Part shown: positions 1 to 12,284 of the stretch, piece by piece
How the letters are laid out: each line of letters begins with the position of its first letter
Numbering within the stretch: the stretch's first letter is position 1
NCBI GenBank assembly: GCA_034440615.1
Contig: JAOTOM010004296.1
Coordinates: forward strand, 87,001 to 151,000
Source: Ashinkailepas kermadecensis
Lineage: Eukaryota; Arthropoda; Thecostraca; Neolepadidae
Length of the DNA: 64,000 nucleotides
Reading direction: 5' to 3'
The notes under the pieces: generated by a model
The model's database searches: none
Told to the model about the DNA's origin: nothing
What the model saw: the letters and a program-made list of their open reading frames with translations, nothing else
Position numbers and translations under genes: made by a program

Positions 1-419
1 TTCCTGATTGGTAAACGCAGCATGAACAGATATCACCACCACCATGCAATCAAGAAATGTCATAGAAGATTACTCATCAATAGGCATTATCTATATGCAT
101 TTGTACATTTTTTAAACCTCAGTTGGCTTTTTGACATTACCCTCCTACTCCCCTCCACCCTACAAAAACAAAAACAATTTCTGGACACTGTTGTGAGCAT
201 GACGCATATCTTCTGGTGTATCTTCTAGAAAACAAATGCTCATATGTTAGTTATCGATGCTAGGTCGTTCCCAATGCTGTTTTAGTAATTAATATTACAT
301 GAAAATTATGTCAATATATATTGAAAAAGATCTCTGAGAGAATAATCAGAGCTTCACGAGAGAAAAATCGCGGCGAATGGATGGCAAATTATGGTTACTG
401 TTAACTTGCTCACAGCAAG
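1..419. other. no recognisable gene; possible end of the P-type transposase gene
   Basis: I see no protein or RNA gene in this AT-rich stretch. It lies downstream, in minus-strand sense, of the last recognised transposase exon. A minus-strand acceptor-like site (TTTTCTAG near 226) is present and would continue a phase-0 frame, but the residues it would encode are not recognisable. Confidence 0.4.
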
Positions 420-1154
420 CTAGGACAAGACAGACAAAGGAGCTACATGGCACCTGTCATGTAGCTCCTTCGTTATTGTTCTCACCTCAATATCCAGTCC
501 GTCGAGTGCAGCCGAGCTGAGAGACTCCGTGGCAGGTGGGGCCGGGATCGTCCCAGTGCTCAGGAAGTCTGAGCTGCCCTCGACTTGGACGGCCCGCTCT
601 GCGCATGTGACGGCCTGCAGAGCTGATGGAGCCATCAGTAGAATGCGCAGGCGCTGGCGGGCCTCTACAGCATCAGGGTGAGTGTTTGGGCCGCACATAC
701 TCCGGAGCTGGGAGAACACATTCTCCAGGCAGTCCTGATTGACCCTAGAGGTCATCAGGTATCGTAGCTCCGGGTATGCCGACCTCAAGTCTTGGTAGAG
801 ACCGCGCACAGAAGCCGTGCTGCGCAGGATGCCGCGCTGGAATGGCATCAACACAGGTGACTGGTGCCTCCTGATGTTGGCGCTTGCCTTGAAGGTGTTG
901 GTGACCAGCGCCTCCATCTCGGCGAGCGCAGCGTCCTGGGCTGTCTTGGCGGCATCGGAGAACCCGTAACTGCAGCGCTCCAGCTTGGGGTCACTGGCCA
1001 ACCGGCTGTTCATAGTGTCGAACCAGCGGTCGATGGTGTTGATGGCCCGAGCCAGTGCCTCCCTCCCATTCAGCAGGGCCGCCATCGCCGTGGCGACGGT
1101 GTGGGAGAACAGCCGAGTCGCCAGGTACACCCGCTGGGCTGTCTGGCCACGGGC
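420..1154 (-). CDS. P-element-type transposase, C-terminal exon
   Basis: This exon of a minus-strand P-element-like transposase gene begins after an acceptor at 1155-1160 (ACACAG preceded by a T run) in phase 0. Translation gives ARGQTAQRVYLATRLFSHTV, then a helical region, then the block SRVNQDCLENVFSQLRS with a following GPNTHP. That QD..E..F..LR...G.N.HP pattern is what I know from the C-terminal part of the P-element/THAP9 catalytic domain, where the Glu is a candidate catalytic acid. The frame stays open to a TAG at 420-422. A good donor (GAG|GTGAGA, exon end at 486, phase 0) suggests that it may instead splice to a further exon at or beyond the left edge. No frameshift or stop is seen. 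A host-domesticated THAP9-like gene is the alternative to a transposon. Confidence 0.72.
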   Translation of the reverse strand, partial: ARGQTAQRVYLATRLFSHTVATAMAALLNGREALARAINTIDRWFDTMNSRLASDPKLERCSYGFSDAAKTAQDAALAEMEALVTNTFKASANIRRHQSPVLMPFQRGILRSTASVRGLYQDLRSAYPELRYLMTSRVNQDCLENVFSQLRSMCGPNTHPDAVEARQRLRILLMAPSALQAVTCAERAVQVEGSSDFLSTGTIPAPPATESLSSAALDGLDIEVRTITKELHDRCHVAPLSVLS

Positions 1155-1811
1155 CTGTGTAAAAAAAACGGTGTATGTTGATTGCAACCGAGACTTCACT
1201 ATTCCAACCGTGGTCCGTGGATGTGGGACTAGCTGGGACAGAAAAGGTACTAGAAGTGTACATACTCTCACTCCAATCAATCCCTTATCTCAAGTTCTTA
1301 GGGAGCTATATATCCCAGCCTATCGAGCACCATTCACTTGCTATTGCATAACACACTCAACAATTACAAACTCCTCCAATCATACCCATTGTGCTACCAT
1401 AGCCAATCTCATCAGCATCACATCCCGAAAGAAGGTGCAGAATCCACTGCTAGGTACACCCTATATAAAGTTATAAAGAGTGTAGACTTAATAAGACACC
1501 CAAGGGCCCATCCAGTAGCATTGTTAGTTAGTGAGTTACATGGGCGTAAGGGCGCCTCGACCGCACAACATTAGCATCCCAAGATATTGAGTAATACTAT
1601 GCTGAACATTTCAAGAACATACTAATGCTGAACATTAGACTGTTTGCAGGCAAAAGTCATCAACAGTTCACATTTAATGTTTGCACGTTTATCGCAGGGA
1701 TAATGATTAAACACTCAACCTGTCAATGCTTGTCGACAATTGACCCTTCATTAATCTGGGGTACTCCAGTAGAATTGGTAGCAGACAGGGGGCTCAAGCA
1801 TTATTACATAC
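1155..1811 (-). other. last recognised intron of the transposase, containing a satellite-like repeat
   Basis: This 657-bp intron (GTATGT to ACACAG) contains, at about 1244-1520, a copy of a dispersed repeat also found at 23900-24235 and, inverted and partly triplicated, at 62515-63045. Confidence 0.6.
1244..1520 (+). repeat. copy 1 of the CTAGGTACACC repeat family
   Basis: The landmarks CCTTATCTCAAGTTCTTAGG, GCTATATATCCCAGCCTAT, CAATCTCATCAGCATCACAT and ACTGCTAGGTACACC are shared with 23900-24235 and with the inverted 62515-63045 region. No coding frame is seen. It sits in a transposase intron. Confidence 0.75.
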
Positions 1812-2010
1812 CTCAATGCACAGATCAGTCAGCTTTGGGCAGATCCTCATCTCAGCTCCATCTAATGCTCGCAACTCCCGGAATGGAGTAGAGTCCATGA
1901 GAGCATGACCTCCCTGGCCATCAGGAACTAGCAGCCCTCCACCTTCTTTCACAGTGTGGTGCCGGACCAGCTTCACTAGGTGTGGCACGTCGGCGAACAC
2001 CCACAACTTC
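1812..2010 (-). CDS. P-element-type transposase, internal exon
   Basis: This is a 199-bp exon between acceptor TTTCAG (2016-2011) and donor GAG|GTATGT (exon end 1812). It starts in phase 2, completing the AA left by the upstream exon to a Lys codon, and ends in phase 0, matching the exon that starts at 1154. It encodes KLWVFADVPHLVKLVR followed by a Gly/Asp-rich turn and MRICPKLTDLCIE. The ADVPHLVKLVR block corresponds to the conserved DxPHLxK motif of P-element and THAP9 transposases. Both boundaries keep the frame across two introns, strong evidence that the gene is or was recently functional. Confidence 0.75.
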
Positions 2011-2568
2011 CTGAAAGGTAAGGACAATCAGAATTTTAAGAAAGGATCAAACTTAAATGTCAACTAAATTACCAATAAATATCCAGGCTCATTTTTCTGG
2101 GAATCCATTATTACATCAAATCACTGATGATTGATGAGCAGGGAAGTATGTTTCATTATCAGCAATCACATCACGTGTCTTCTGTCTTCTGTCAACAGTA
2201 TGGCAGAAGATAGACTGTAGACCTTCTGCCAACAAGGTAGTTAAATTAGGAAGTATTTTATAGCTATAGCCATAAATAAATGACATGACAAGATGTAAAC
2301 AAAACTGAACAATCATCGTACAACGTATCAAGATAACGGCGAAGTTATTCTTGCTTCACAAAATCGGTTGAAAACTAAAATTAGATAGTTGTGGGCACTG
2401 CTCCACCAAATAAAGCTATTTGGTGTAATAATTATGGCTGGGCAGAACAGACTTGATATATGATTGATGGGTGGCCACCACAATCAACTAAAAAATATAA
2501 TAACACCATTTCTCATCTTAAAATAGCATCATGCATTCACTTTCAACTAGACATACAAACTTAATTAC

Positions 2569-3321
2569 TTGTTTGGGTCAGCAGGATGGGAAATCCAGGT
2601 CCTGTTCTGGTCTACTCCCGCCTCACGCCATAGTCTCTCGTTGGTCGTGCCCATGTCGCTGACCACAGCTCTGATGTCCAGGCCCAAGTCTTCCAGGGTA
2701 CGTACGACCATCACCAGCTTGCTAACGGTGAACGGCGCGTCCAGCTCGTAAAAGATGGGCTGCTTCCAGGCAGCGCACAGCCCGCGGACCATCAGCAGCT
2801 GAAGCTTTGAGCCCACAACAACCGCGTCTTCGCCCTGATCGTAAGACGGCCGGCTGTTCAACGCCATCTCATCGAAGCAGAGGCAGGAGATGCGCTCCAG
2901 CGGCCCCATAGTCTGCACCGACGGCTTCAGCACCCACACTGCCGCGTCGATGATGCCGGTACCGAGCTGGAAGCCACGCGTCCACCTAGCCAGAGTGCTG
3001 TCTGAGGGCAAGGGCACCTTCATGGCATGCTGGACATAGACGTATGCCTTCCGGCTGATGCAGCGTAAACCGACTGCCTTCGCGACATCTCCTGCTTTCC
3101 AGCACTTCCGTCTCCTGGTGATCAGTCGGTCGACCTGCTGCTGGCTGAGGACGCCCTCGGTTTGCAGCTGCTGCAGGGCGACAGCCTTGTGCCGGAGCTG
3201 GCACACCTGGCGCCGTAGGCGTGCGATCTCCCGGCGCAACTTCAGACGGTCCTCCCGGTGCTTCGCCTGCATCTGCAGCAACTTCCTCTTCAGGTGCTGC
3301 ACATCTGGGTTTGCTCGCCTC
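2569..3321 (-). CDS. P-element-type transposase, coiled coil and RNase H-like catalytic exon
   Basis: This is a 753-bp uninterrupted exon. Acceptor TTGTCAG (to 3322) and donor AA|GTAATT (exon end 2569) both leave phase 2 and match their neighbours. It starts with RRANPDVQHLKRK and a basic, Leu-rich coiled coil, as in the dimerisation segment that follows the THAP domain in P transposases. Next comes a helix-turn-helix-like region (about residues 45-115 from the Met at 3302) and the RNase H-like core. Two candidate catalytic aspartates are visible: D144 in CFDEMALNS and D216 in VVSDMGTTNERL, the places occupied by the first two acids of P-element/THAP9 transposases. No stops or frameshifts occur. 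Confidence 0.8.
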
Positions 3322-3705
3322 CTGACAATAAAATAAGTTTTTTTTTATCAATATATTATGATATACTAAGTATTCAAACTCATGCTATCAACTAATACCC
3401 CGATGCACAACAAAATGGCTTAGTTGGTTGGTTATCCGAGTTTTAGGGCACATCGACCAAACAAAATGACTTCAGTATGTAATCATATTAAATGAATATT
3501 ATTCAGCCAACAAACAAAACGATCAAAAGAACTAATACCATTATTTGGTCTTGCATATCTAACTTTTGAACAGAAACTCATAAATATATTTGAACACATT
3601 GTTGCCAATGCTGGTGCCACCTAGTGGCAGACTGCAATTTATTGGCAGGATTAACATGGTCCGTCATCAGGGATATTCAATCAGATTGCCATCCAAAACT
3701 CTCAC

Positions 3706-3836
3706 TTTCTGTTTGAGGTCATCTTGTCAGCCGCACCAGCTGATGCCAATGGCTGGTGCAGAAGGTGCTCAACAGTCTTCTGGTTGCTCCGTCGTTGTGC
3801 TCGCTCGGCCTTATCAGCATCCCTGTGGAACATACC
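3706..3836 (-). CDS. P-element-type transposase, small charged linker exon
   Basis: This is a 131-bp exon with acceptor CTACAG and donor AGAAA|GTGAGA. Its phase-2 end joins the catalytic exon as N-R-K-R-R-A. It reads MFHRDADKAERAQRRSNQK and ends ADKMTSNRK, a hydrophilic linker between DNA-binding and coiled-coil parts. The connection to the upstream THAP exon is not resolved: the exon frame needs a phase-0 junction, whereas the best THAP donor is phase 2, so a further small exon or another donor may exist. The acceptor lies next to a short repeat tail (ACCTATGCAG..CCCCTAAAC) seen elsewhere in the window, so it may have been supplied by a retroelement remnant. Confidence 0.55.
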
Positions 3837-4281
3837 CTGTAGTTTAGGGGTGCATTGACTGCATAGGTTATGTAGCTATGAAACATTCCCAATACAGGTG
3901 TTTCATAAGCAATTTCCACCATTACCTTCAGCATAGCCAACTTTTTGTTCTTTTTGGCTACAGGATGCACCAACCATAAACAGCCTGCTGCATGCATACA
4001 AGTCTGAAGCATGTCAGTAAAAAACTAAAAGATGTTATTAATTTAATCAAAGAGCTTAACATTGCTTATGCAAATGAATGCCTTTCAAACCAGTCAATAG
4101 CAGCTACAAAATTCATTACATTCAACCATGTAAATCAAGACAGACATTATTGGATTGGCTATGCTCATAATGCAACTTGAAGTGGTGTTAAACTAGTTCA
4201 ACTGGTTTTTCATTTAGTTACACAAGGATAAGATGCTCCAAAATGCAGCACACCAGACATGCATGATTCAACACTTCATAC

Positions 4282-4592
4282 CATATGGATGTGGTAGGCA
4301 GGTTAATTGATGGAATAGCACCAGGCTTCAGGATAGGCAGGTGTTGCTGTTTTGGCATCAGCTTCAGGCGCATCAGGTAGCCGGGATCATAATCATCCGA
4401 GGTAAAATGGTTGGAACAAATGAATGAGATTGTTGGATCAACTCTATCAGCTCTTTTACACCTTGCCAGCCAATTCTTACATATATTTTGATCTCTTGGA
4501 AATTTAAACATGCTAGTTGACATAGCTTTCTTCTTTACAGATTTACCTCCCCACCAAGTCTTGCATGTTGCCACAGCACACACACGGCCCAT
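4282..4592 (-). CDS. THAP zinc-finger exon of the P-element-type transposase
   Basis: Reading from the Met at 4592-4590, residues 1-97 form a THAP domain of C2CH type: C5-x4-C10, FKFP at 29-32, W41, C59-x2-H62 followed by F63, a Pro at 80 and the closing GAIPSI at 91-96, equivalent to the AVPxIF end of THAP domains. This is the sequence-specific DNA-binding module of P-element transposases and THAP proteins. An in-frame Met lies nine codons upstream at 4619, but THAP proteins usually start at or just before the M-x3-C pattern, so 4592 is preferred. A donor ATATG|GTATGA gives the right end at 4282; without splicing the frame runs to 4218. The order THAP, linker, coiled coil, DDE core fits one gene of roughly 700 residues. 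Confidence 0.75.
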
Positions 4593-4630
4593 TGTATTCG
4601 CCTGGAAACTGACATTCATACAGTTAGATG

Positions 4631-4816
4631 TTAATTGAAAAAGATGACCAACACATACCCTTGTTCAGTTGTCTTCTTGAATGGCAGAACATGTGAAGGT
4701 TCCACCAATGCATTAAACTGAAAACCAATCCTGAACTGGGAATGGCTTGGATAACAGTCATCATTTTGCAATGTTTCTTGGAAGTACCATGCACAAAACT
4801 GTTGATCAGATTTCAA
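4631..4816 (-). other. possible upstream exon or unrelated short ORF
   Basis: A 61-codon minus-strand frame lies directly upstream of the THAP exon and contains QFCAWYFQETLQNDDCYPSH and a donor-like site near its end (GAACAAGG|GTATGT). I do not recognise the peptide. It may be a 5' exon of the transposase transcript or chance. Confidence 0.2.
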
Positions 4817-5057
4817 ATTTACAGGGAAGGCTATAGCGCTGGATAGAGCAAATCATCCTGATTATCTCTCATCCTGATTATCTATAGCAAATCTCTCACT
4901 TGCCACTTGAATTGCTTATATTGAAACAGTTGTTATTTCCCAAACATGAAATTCATTCAAAATGTGGGTAAGTGCACCAAGAAGCAAACTTCCCCAATAA
5001 TTAACATGGGGATACTTCTGTATATTTATCACTATTTTAATGCAATCATTCTATTTG

Positions 5058-5375
5058 CCGCCCCGGTAGCTCAGTTGGTTAGAGCGCTGGCCTGCTCTGG
5101 TCTCCCCTGTCCTGGCAACGCAGGGTTCGAGTCGCTTCACACGCTCGTATTTAGCCCCCGGCTGGGAGGGTCAGTTGGCAGCTGGCCCGATAAGGCCGGG
5201 GACGAGCTACCGGGCGGCCGTGTCGGTGCATTGACGGCACGTTAAACCTTCGGTCAAAATTCTGCCGTTGAACTTGAATTAATGGATCGGGTGGTGGGGC
5301 CAGGGTTCACGCAACAAGCTCAGCTTAGCAATAGGACCCTGGTTCATAAAGCCACCCCAACAAGAACTCGGATTA
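5058..5375 (+). repeat. tRNA-derived SINE, family 2, full length
   Basis: The head holds a pol III A box (TAGCTCAGTTGG) and B box (GGTTCGAGTC), as in a tRNA gene, but the sequence between them is not a foldable tRNA body. A GC-rich body (CTGGCCCGATAAGGCCGGGG) follows, then a tail with GGATCGGGTGGTGGGGCC and GACCCTGGTTCATAAAG, ending in an A run (5381-5400). A second full copy is inverted at about 32872-33199. The tail alone recurs at about 18755-18855 behind a LINE ORF1. Confidence 0.85.
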
Positions 5376-5399
5376 AATTTTTTAAAAAAAAAAAAAAAA

Positions 5400-8300
5400 A
5401 TAGGTCCTGAGGGAATTCCATAGCCAGGTGAATTCCTTCCTGAAACATCCAAATGACCCAAATTTTACAAAACACAATCCAACTGCTGTGTTCACCCATC
5501 GGTCACATCTAAATCAATCATTGAAAATGTTTACACAATATATTATTTTTTCCTCACAATGCTATATCTTGTCCTCAAAATGTCACATTAGGAATGAAGT
5601 ACAAGTTTACCCCTTGTTGGCCATACTCCATTCTTTGCAGGGCTAGATTGATGTTTTGGGATCATTAATGTGGAGAGGAAAGTGCTTGTTCATCCAATTG
5701 TGGGAGGATAATTTGTCTGTTTCACATCAGAAGCTCCCATTCATATTATACAATGAGCATTTAATAAACAATGACCGACATTGTCAAAATGACCATTGAA
5801 TCGCCCAGTAGGAAAATTCAGAGATAGCTTTCTGTGGGACATTCTGCATTGCAAATATACAAGACAAACCTTCCTCTTCAACCCAGACCCATGGCATCTG
5901 TTCCATCACAATCTTTCTGGCAGATGTGGCATTCATCTGTTAATATCATCTTTTCTCGTTTTCTCTCGAAATCGTTTCGAACGTCGTAATCATGATGGAT
6001 TTGGAAGTATTCGCATGCTATCCTCCACTTTAATTCGACGAAAAATGAACCACAGGAAAGTGAATTTTAGGTCACCTTCTCCCTGTTTCAATCAAAATAT
6101 GTAGGATAAGCGGCATCAGCATATCAGATAATACGGAACACATCTCAATTTCCATCACTAATTAACTACAGGTAACGCTACGGGAACACTAAAGCTATAA
6201 AGCTTGCGTAGAGAACACAACACGCGAAACGATGTGAGGGGCCAAAACCTACGAACAGACGTAAATAAAGAACTGCGCCATTTATAACTCAACTGCGTCA
6301 TGAAAGAATTTGAGAGGAAGCTTGCACCTAAAACGCTGCCTTCCATGGAGGGGTCGTCTAATTCGCAGCCTAAATGAAACTGTTAGATTAACAGTAGAAC
6401 AAGATTCAAAAAGCTCAGACATCCGACTAGCGGATTTAGAAAGTGAGATGAGTTTAATATATTTCCATTTTAACATACAACACCCCATTAAAACGGCCCT
6501 AAAGGTGTACCCCAGATGACGTCATTTGTACCATTCGAGGCGACACGCAGGAAGGCATGGGGATGACAAGGGCCTGAGTGCAACTATGAGCCACAAGCCA
6601 CAATAGTTGTACCTTGAGTTCAACCAAGGCCGTATACAGCGGTAAAATCATAAGCTTCTGTGCACCTTTCTGCGCAGGTTGCCTTATGACGTACACGATG
6701 CGTCACCCTCCCGAGCTGTAACTACGAATGGATATGGGCCGGGCGGCGCGCACGATGCAAAGTAGTGAATTGCTTCGAATAAGCGTTGTTTTCTTTCCAG
6801 TAACGAACCAAAATCTGTAGGCACATCTTTTTCCTTCAGAACAATGTCGTTTTTATCAGCGTGAGATCACAAGCTCAGGCTATGGAATGCAGTATTTGAA
6901 GGACTTCCCTCTCGCGGCATTTACTTTGGGCGCGGCGATAGGGCCACGGGAGTATGTGAAGGCAATGTGCTGGACTTGGTGTGGCGCTGAAGGAGCAGCC
7001 ACCCTCGCGGCCTAGGAAAGGTATTAGCATTAGTATGTTGAGTGCATTCACAGACATTGCTTGCTTTAAATTAACTAACTCGCTTCATCCGATCACCTGA
7101 AAGCCACCACGTGCATGGACGCATCAACGTGTCATTGTGAAATTTTTGCATGATGCTTGAGACCCGCATGGAAACAATGCACGGGACTTTTTCGGTAGTT
7201 AGCTTGAAGTCAGCATAGATCGAACTAGGATCGTCCGTCAAAATGCATTTCATGCTGGTCTTCAGTGGGAAGAAAGACCTGAAGCCATGCCACGAATCGG
7301 GCATAGGCCAGCACATGACAACGGCGCATCCATACTTTTTGTAGTGGGAGGCCTCCATCTGAGAAGGGCTTTCTTCACACGAACTTTTCCTTCTGGGGGT
7401 GAGGCTGAAAGGGTAGGGCGCACTTCGATGGGAGGAGACTGTCCGGGCGTCCCGGGAGTAGGGTCTACTCCCTGATCGGGCCTTGTCTACCGGGGGTAGG
7501 GTGGAGGATTGCAGTCGGATTCCTCAAGGGCTTCATGCGGCTCATCCAGGGAAACCTCCTGCCGCTCGTCCAGGGAAACCTCCTGCCGCTAAGGGGGCGG
7601 TATCTTAACCAGCGCTGTTTCTTTGTATATTTTTGTGAGGTTCTTGTATCCCCCAGCAAATGCTAGCTTTGCCGAACCCCCTCCCAATAATCTCAAACTT
7701 TGAAATGGGACCTTGCGGGGTGTACTCCCGATCAATTTGAAACCGCCCATTGGTTGCATGCATCGTGAACCCCCAATTATTTTCAGGAACCTACACCTAT
7801 GACTATACCCCCCCTCCCCTCTGGCGCGCCGTTGCATGACGATGCATTCGGCTTCACCCGAGTTCGTTGCAAACGAGGACAAAAGGCAAGAGAATGTAGT
7901 CCGCAAATATACTGTATTTTGGTGCCATTCTTAAGCGAAATTGAAAGAAATTGCTTTCGTGTAGGATGAAGGACCATGGGAGTCGTTCAACACGGGGCTG
8001 CTACCCATAGATCAGACATATTAACCGAGGGCCAAAACCACACCGTGCGCTTAGTCTATTCCCGTGCAGATGGGTGTAATGTTAACCGGTTCGAGGGGAC
8101 ATGTCCACGCCCCCCCCCGCCCACAGTTCATATTCATCCTAGCTGTTCATCAATGTAGACATCGGTTACAAGAGAGGAAACAAACAGTTCCAAATGTCCC
8201 ATGTGAAACACGATACATTCCAAGTATGCATGATCGAGTCCATGCAAGCAAAGTAAACATTGACCCGCTTGCCAGATGTTTTCATTTTATTGTATATATG

Positions 8301-9900
8301 TGCAGTCCAGCATAACAAATAATGTCGCGCAGTAGTCGGCAGGAGCGCAAGCAGTCGGGAAGGGTGAGGGAGGTGAACTCATTGTCCAAGAGCGCGCCGA
8401 GGAGCTAGCAATGGAAGAAGGGACGGAACGAAAATGAAGCACAGAGGCGAATCCACGGGGAGAGGGCCAGGAGGATTTTCGGGACCATTTGTTGGGGGGG
8501 GCCGGGGTAGGGGCACGGCCAGGCACACCACATGGGCGAAATGCTAAAAGTTTCGGAAAGCTTTCTCATTGGTAGGGTACGGGAGTTACCGTAGGGTTCC
8601 AGGGGACTGGGTCCTTGGGCTCCCCAGTGGTGACGCTCCTGCAATCGGGGAAATTCCCCCTCCCAATGCCGCCATATTTTTAGCTAAACCGACCTTCATT
8701 CACGATTTGTGGCAAAGCTAGGGGAATTTTATGATGAGAATATTGTATAAGTTAATTCAGGCTGCAAGCTGTCCAACGCTGGTGAGGTTTTCAAACTTGG
8801 TGCACATGAAAATTTGTAAACCCCAAACCAAATCATAAGCTTCCCCTCTCACATTTTGGACAAATAAATTCAGTCAGGAAACTGCAGGACCTAAAAAACT
8901 TCACTATGATTCTTCCCCAAAATAGTTCAATAATTGTATGAGACACTGAGGAACAACTAGAACACAGCACACATTTTGGCTCACTAATCATCAGACAAAG
9001 TGGCATTGCTTATCCTTCTGCCTCCCATAAAAGGAAGAATTTGATGTAGCATCCACTACAGAAAAAAGAAATGCATACACATGATACAGGAATAAAAAAT
9101 ATAGCATATTCAAACAGTATTATAACTAAATAATGTAATGAAACCCCAACATACAACCCAAATAGGCCACCATATAAATCCCACATTAATTCACACTCTA
9201 TACACTCAACTAACATGAGGCAGCAACCAGTATCAACAGCAGACTGATACGTTTGGTCACCCTGGGCAAATTTAACTGGGGTGCCATGTTACAGCAGTTG
9301 GAATGAACACTGTCTTCCAGCCTTTCTGTTATTGTTTTGCATATGCTATTTGGTTTGACTTATTGTTTATGTTAGGTTAGGTTCTTTCTCATTTCTTATA
9401 TCCCAATTTGTTTACTTCTTCTGAAATTATTCAGACCATGTACATGATGATGAAACCTTTGACAAATAATTGTGTTGCAAGTGGAAATGTCTTCCCTGAG
9501 TCAGTTATGACCTATTACCTCACTGAAATATAATTGCTTTCTTTTTGGAAGAATGCCCAAAATGTGAGGGTTTTAGGCAACACTGTGCTATTCCCACTGA
9601 GGTAATTTGTTTGAAGTGTAGCATACTTGTGGGTACCAATCATCACAGCCATGTAACACAGTCTTTGCCATGCAAACCACAGAGGGCCATGCTTGCCCAT
9701 TGTCTTGTTTGGCGTTCCAATTGAGGATTCCAGTGATGATGATATAATGGCTCACAACCAGGAGCATCTCATTGAGGTATGTTAAATTTGTCCAGCTCCA
9801 ACTATGCAAAACCCCACAATAACAGCTTCTTTGGCTTTGAAGGGCAATGAGAAGATAGGCTGTTGCCAACTGCAGAGCTTACCATTTGTAAAGGGGTTGG
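5400..9900. other. gene-poor stretch, nothing recognised
   Basis: Short unsupported frames only. A 24-bp direct duplication containing CCAGGGAAACCTCCTGCCGCT occurs at about 7548-7596. GC-rich patches at 7400-7600 and 8420-8650 resemble decayed mobile DNA, but I cannot name a family. Confidence 0.45.
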
Positions 9901-9939
9901 GGTAAATTTGCAGTTTAAGGTAACTCCTGAATTCTAGGA

Positions 9940-10420
9940 ATTTATTTTTATACTGCAATAAATATTTATGAGTGTGGTGAACATGATATGAGGTCTTATT
10001 TCCTCTGCAAATGTGTACTTTTCGGTTTGAAAGCAGAATAACACCAAAACGGGCTTCAAGTTGGGTAATATAGCATAAAATGTAAAGTTCAAAACCAAGA
10101 AAAAATGATGGAACATAACCTAATGTAACCTAGCCTAACCTTCCATGCAAGAAACCAACTTATTTTGTTAAGAAATTGACAATTTACAATTTTTATATTT
10201 CAAAATCAAATAGAAAGCCTGACCTAACTTAACCTCACCTAAGCTAGCATGAAATGTTTTTGAATAAAAAACTCAACAAAAAATGATTTTGACAAATTTC
10301 AAATTATTATTTTGGCTTCTAACTTACAGCAAACCCTAATGTAACCTAACTTAACCAAACCTAACCCATTTGTATGGTTCATGGAGGTAAAACGTGTGTG
10401 AAACTTTCTCGTCATTACCC
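9940..10420 (+). repeat. CCTAA-rich dispersed repeat, copy at 10 kb
   Basis: Shared blocks are TTTATGA-x-GTG, CCTCTGCAAATG, ACTTTTC-GTTTG, AATAACACCAAAA, then TGTAACCTAGCCTAACCTTCC and further CCTAA-like pentamers. Related copies lie at about 11980, 12550-12930, 14270, 16080-16750 and 61670. Confidence 0.6.
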
Positions 10421-11975
10421 CAAACTGCAATAAAGCCGACAATACATTATGGTAATCTTTCACCATGCAATCTCACCTTAACCCAACACATTGGAAAGTA
10501 CAAGGGGTGCCTCCCATTACGTCGGATAATGCACTGTAATTACATAGGATTTTCGCTACTACGCGGGATATATCAATTGTATCATGTAATCTTGCCAGTC
10601 TGGTATCAATGTCAATGTTCATGTGCTATCTTGGAACGATCAAGTGTTGGCCAAATCATTCTTGAAAATATTCACATTTGCAGCAGGGATAGGGTATCTG
10701 AAAAGGTATTCACATTGACAAAAGTGGCATAATCTATTCATCACGAATTGCATTGAACAGTAGAACCACATAACGCGTACAATAAAATCGTGCACAAGAA
10801 CACAGTGCGGAATGCATGTCACACACAAGCCATAATTGTACAACTGTAAATATGGCAGGAATCCCAGTCTAAAACGCTGCATTGCTGGTTTTTGCCGCTT
10901 AAATCGCTGCCATTTTCTACAAGCGATTTTGATGTAACATAGGCTTGATATATTAATATATGGTAATGGAGTGTGCTCCCTATGATGATATGTTTCGAAA
11001 AACATGCACCTATGGTCAACTACATGCAATCACATTAAAATATTCACTGCGAATGGGTGACGCATCACACACGTCATATACCATATATGGAAGCTCAATT
11101 GGCTCCCTATGGTCGCTATTGGGATGCTTTGCTTTTGCTGGGTTGGGAAGGCGAGCGCGCATTCAATGGCATTGTTCCGCTACCTAGCGATAAATATTGT
11201 TACCTATACTTCAACGTTCAATCGCAGGACATGCGTTCCTTATTCGTTGCGATGATACCTGGACCGTGCTGCTACCTAGCGACAGCTAGTTGAACTGTTA
11301 GTTGTTGGAAATCAAAATATATTTTGTGAACATTTCCAGTTTTTAGTAGATTTCCCAAGACGTTAAGACCTGAGAGTAGATTTTCTGAACATTCGGAACC
11401 GAGCATATATAATCTACTCATACCAGGTATGAGTAGATTTCTGAACATTTTCATTGGGAAGTAGATTTTCTGAACAGGCAGACTTGATAGTGAATTTTGT
11501 ATTTTCACCACTATTCTACTCTACTTGGTAGCTCCGTCTCCCGACGCCTGCTGATTGGTCAAAACCGGGCTAGCTCCACAGGTTCTTGAGAAAAGATTGT
11601 AAACAGTTGCCACTGCGAGGAGAGGGTGTGGGTGGGCAAGGTTCACGACGGAGGGTGAAGGATCCGGCTGTAGGCATTACCAGAAATATGGTAACTTCAC
11701 TCTAGATGCCTACCTCGGTACAACCTACTAGGTACCAACCTTCTGGAATAGCTGACATGAAAAATGCTTAAAAGGTAAGTTAAGTGGGTACCTACTACCT
11801 AGGTAAGAGTGCGAAGGTCTTCGCCTCCCATCCCCAGACGTTTGTCTGAACTAACATCCACCTAGGCACCTTGGTACCTACCCGGCAGGAAAACGCATTG
11901 GGAGGTGATGGATTAGCTGCTGGATATGTGGTTATGTGTGATTTGAGGTATTTATGAATTTTTCGAATTTATCGT
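10421..11975. other. no gene recognised
   Basis: There are only short frames without family resemblance. At 11690-11890 the hexamer TAGGTA/TACCTA is over-represented, similar in composition to the AGGT palindrome at 60.07 kb. Confidence 0.4.
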
Positions 11976-12232
11976 TCCAATACAATGTTTATGAACATGA
12001 CTAAGATGATGCAACACCTCATTTTTTGTGCAAATGCTTGCTTTCTGGTTTGTGAAAAAATGCCCAAAAATGAGCCTTGGATTAGTCGAGATTGCTTAGA
12101 AAGTACTGTGGAAAGTACAATGAAAAAGCAATGGAATTATTGCAGTTTAAGGTAATGATGACAAGTTTTACACACATTTACCTTGATAGAACATACAAAG
12201 GGGTTAGACTTTGTTAAATGGGCACTGCATGA

Positions 12233-12278
12233 CCGGTTCAGTTGATGCACCCCTAAACTCCAATAACCAACCAACTAG
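12233..12278 (+). repeat. short retroelement-type tail
   Basis: GTTGATGCACCCCTAAACTC followed by CAATAACCAACCAA resembles the end of the Jockey-type LINE at 58210-58250 and sequence at 3843-3880 (minus). It looks like a tail remnant. Confidence 0.45.
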
Positions 12279-12284
12279 ACTGTT

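Noticed and set aside
5058..5130. tRNA gene
   Set aside because: A and B boxes are present but no cloverleaf forms and the unit is repeated with a SINE body and tail.
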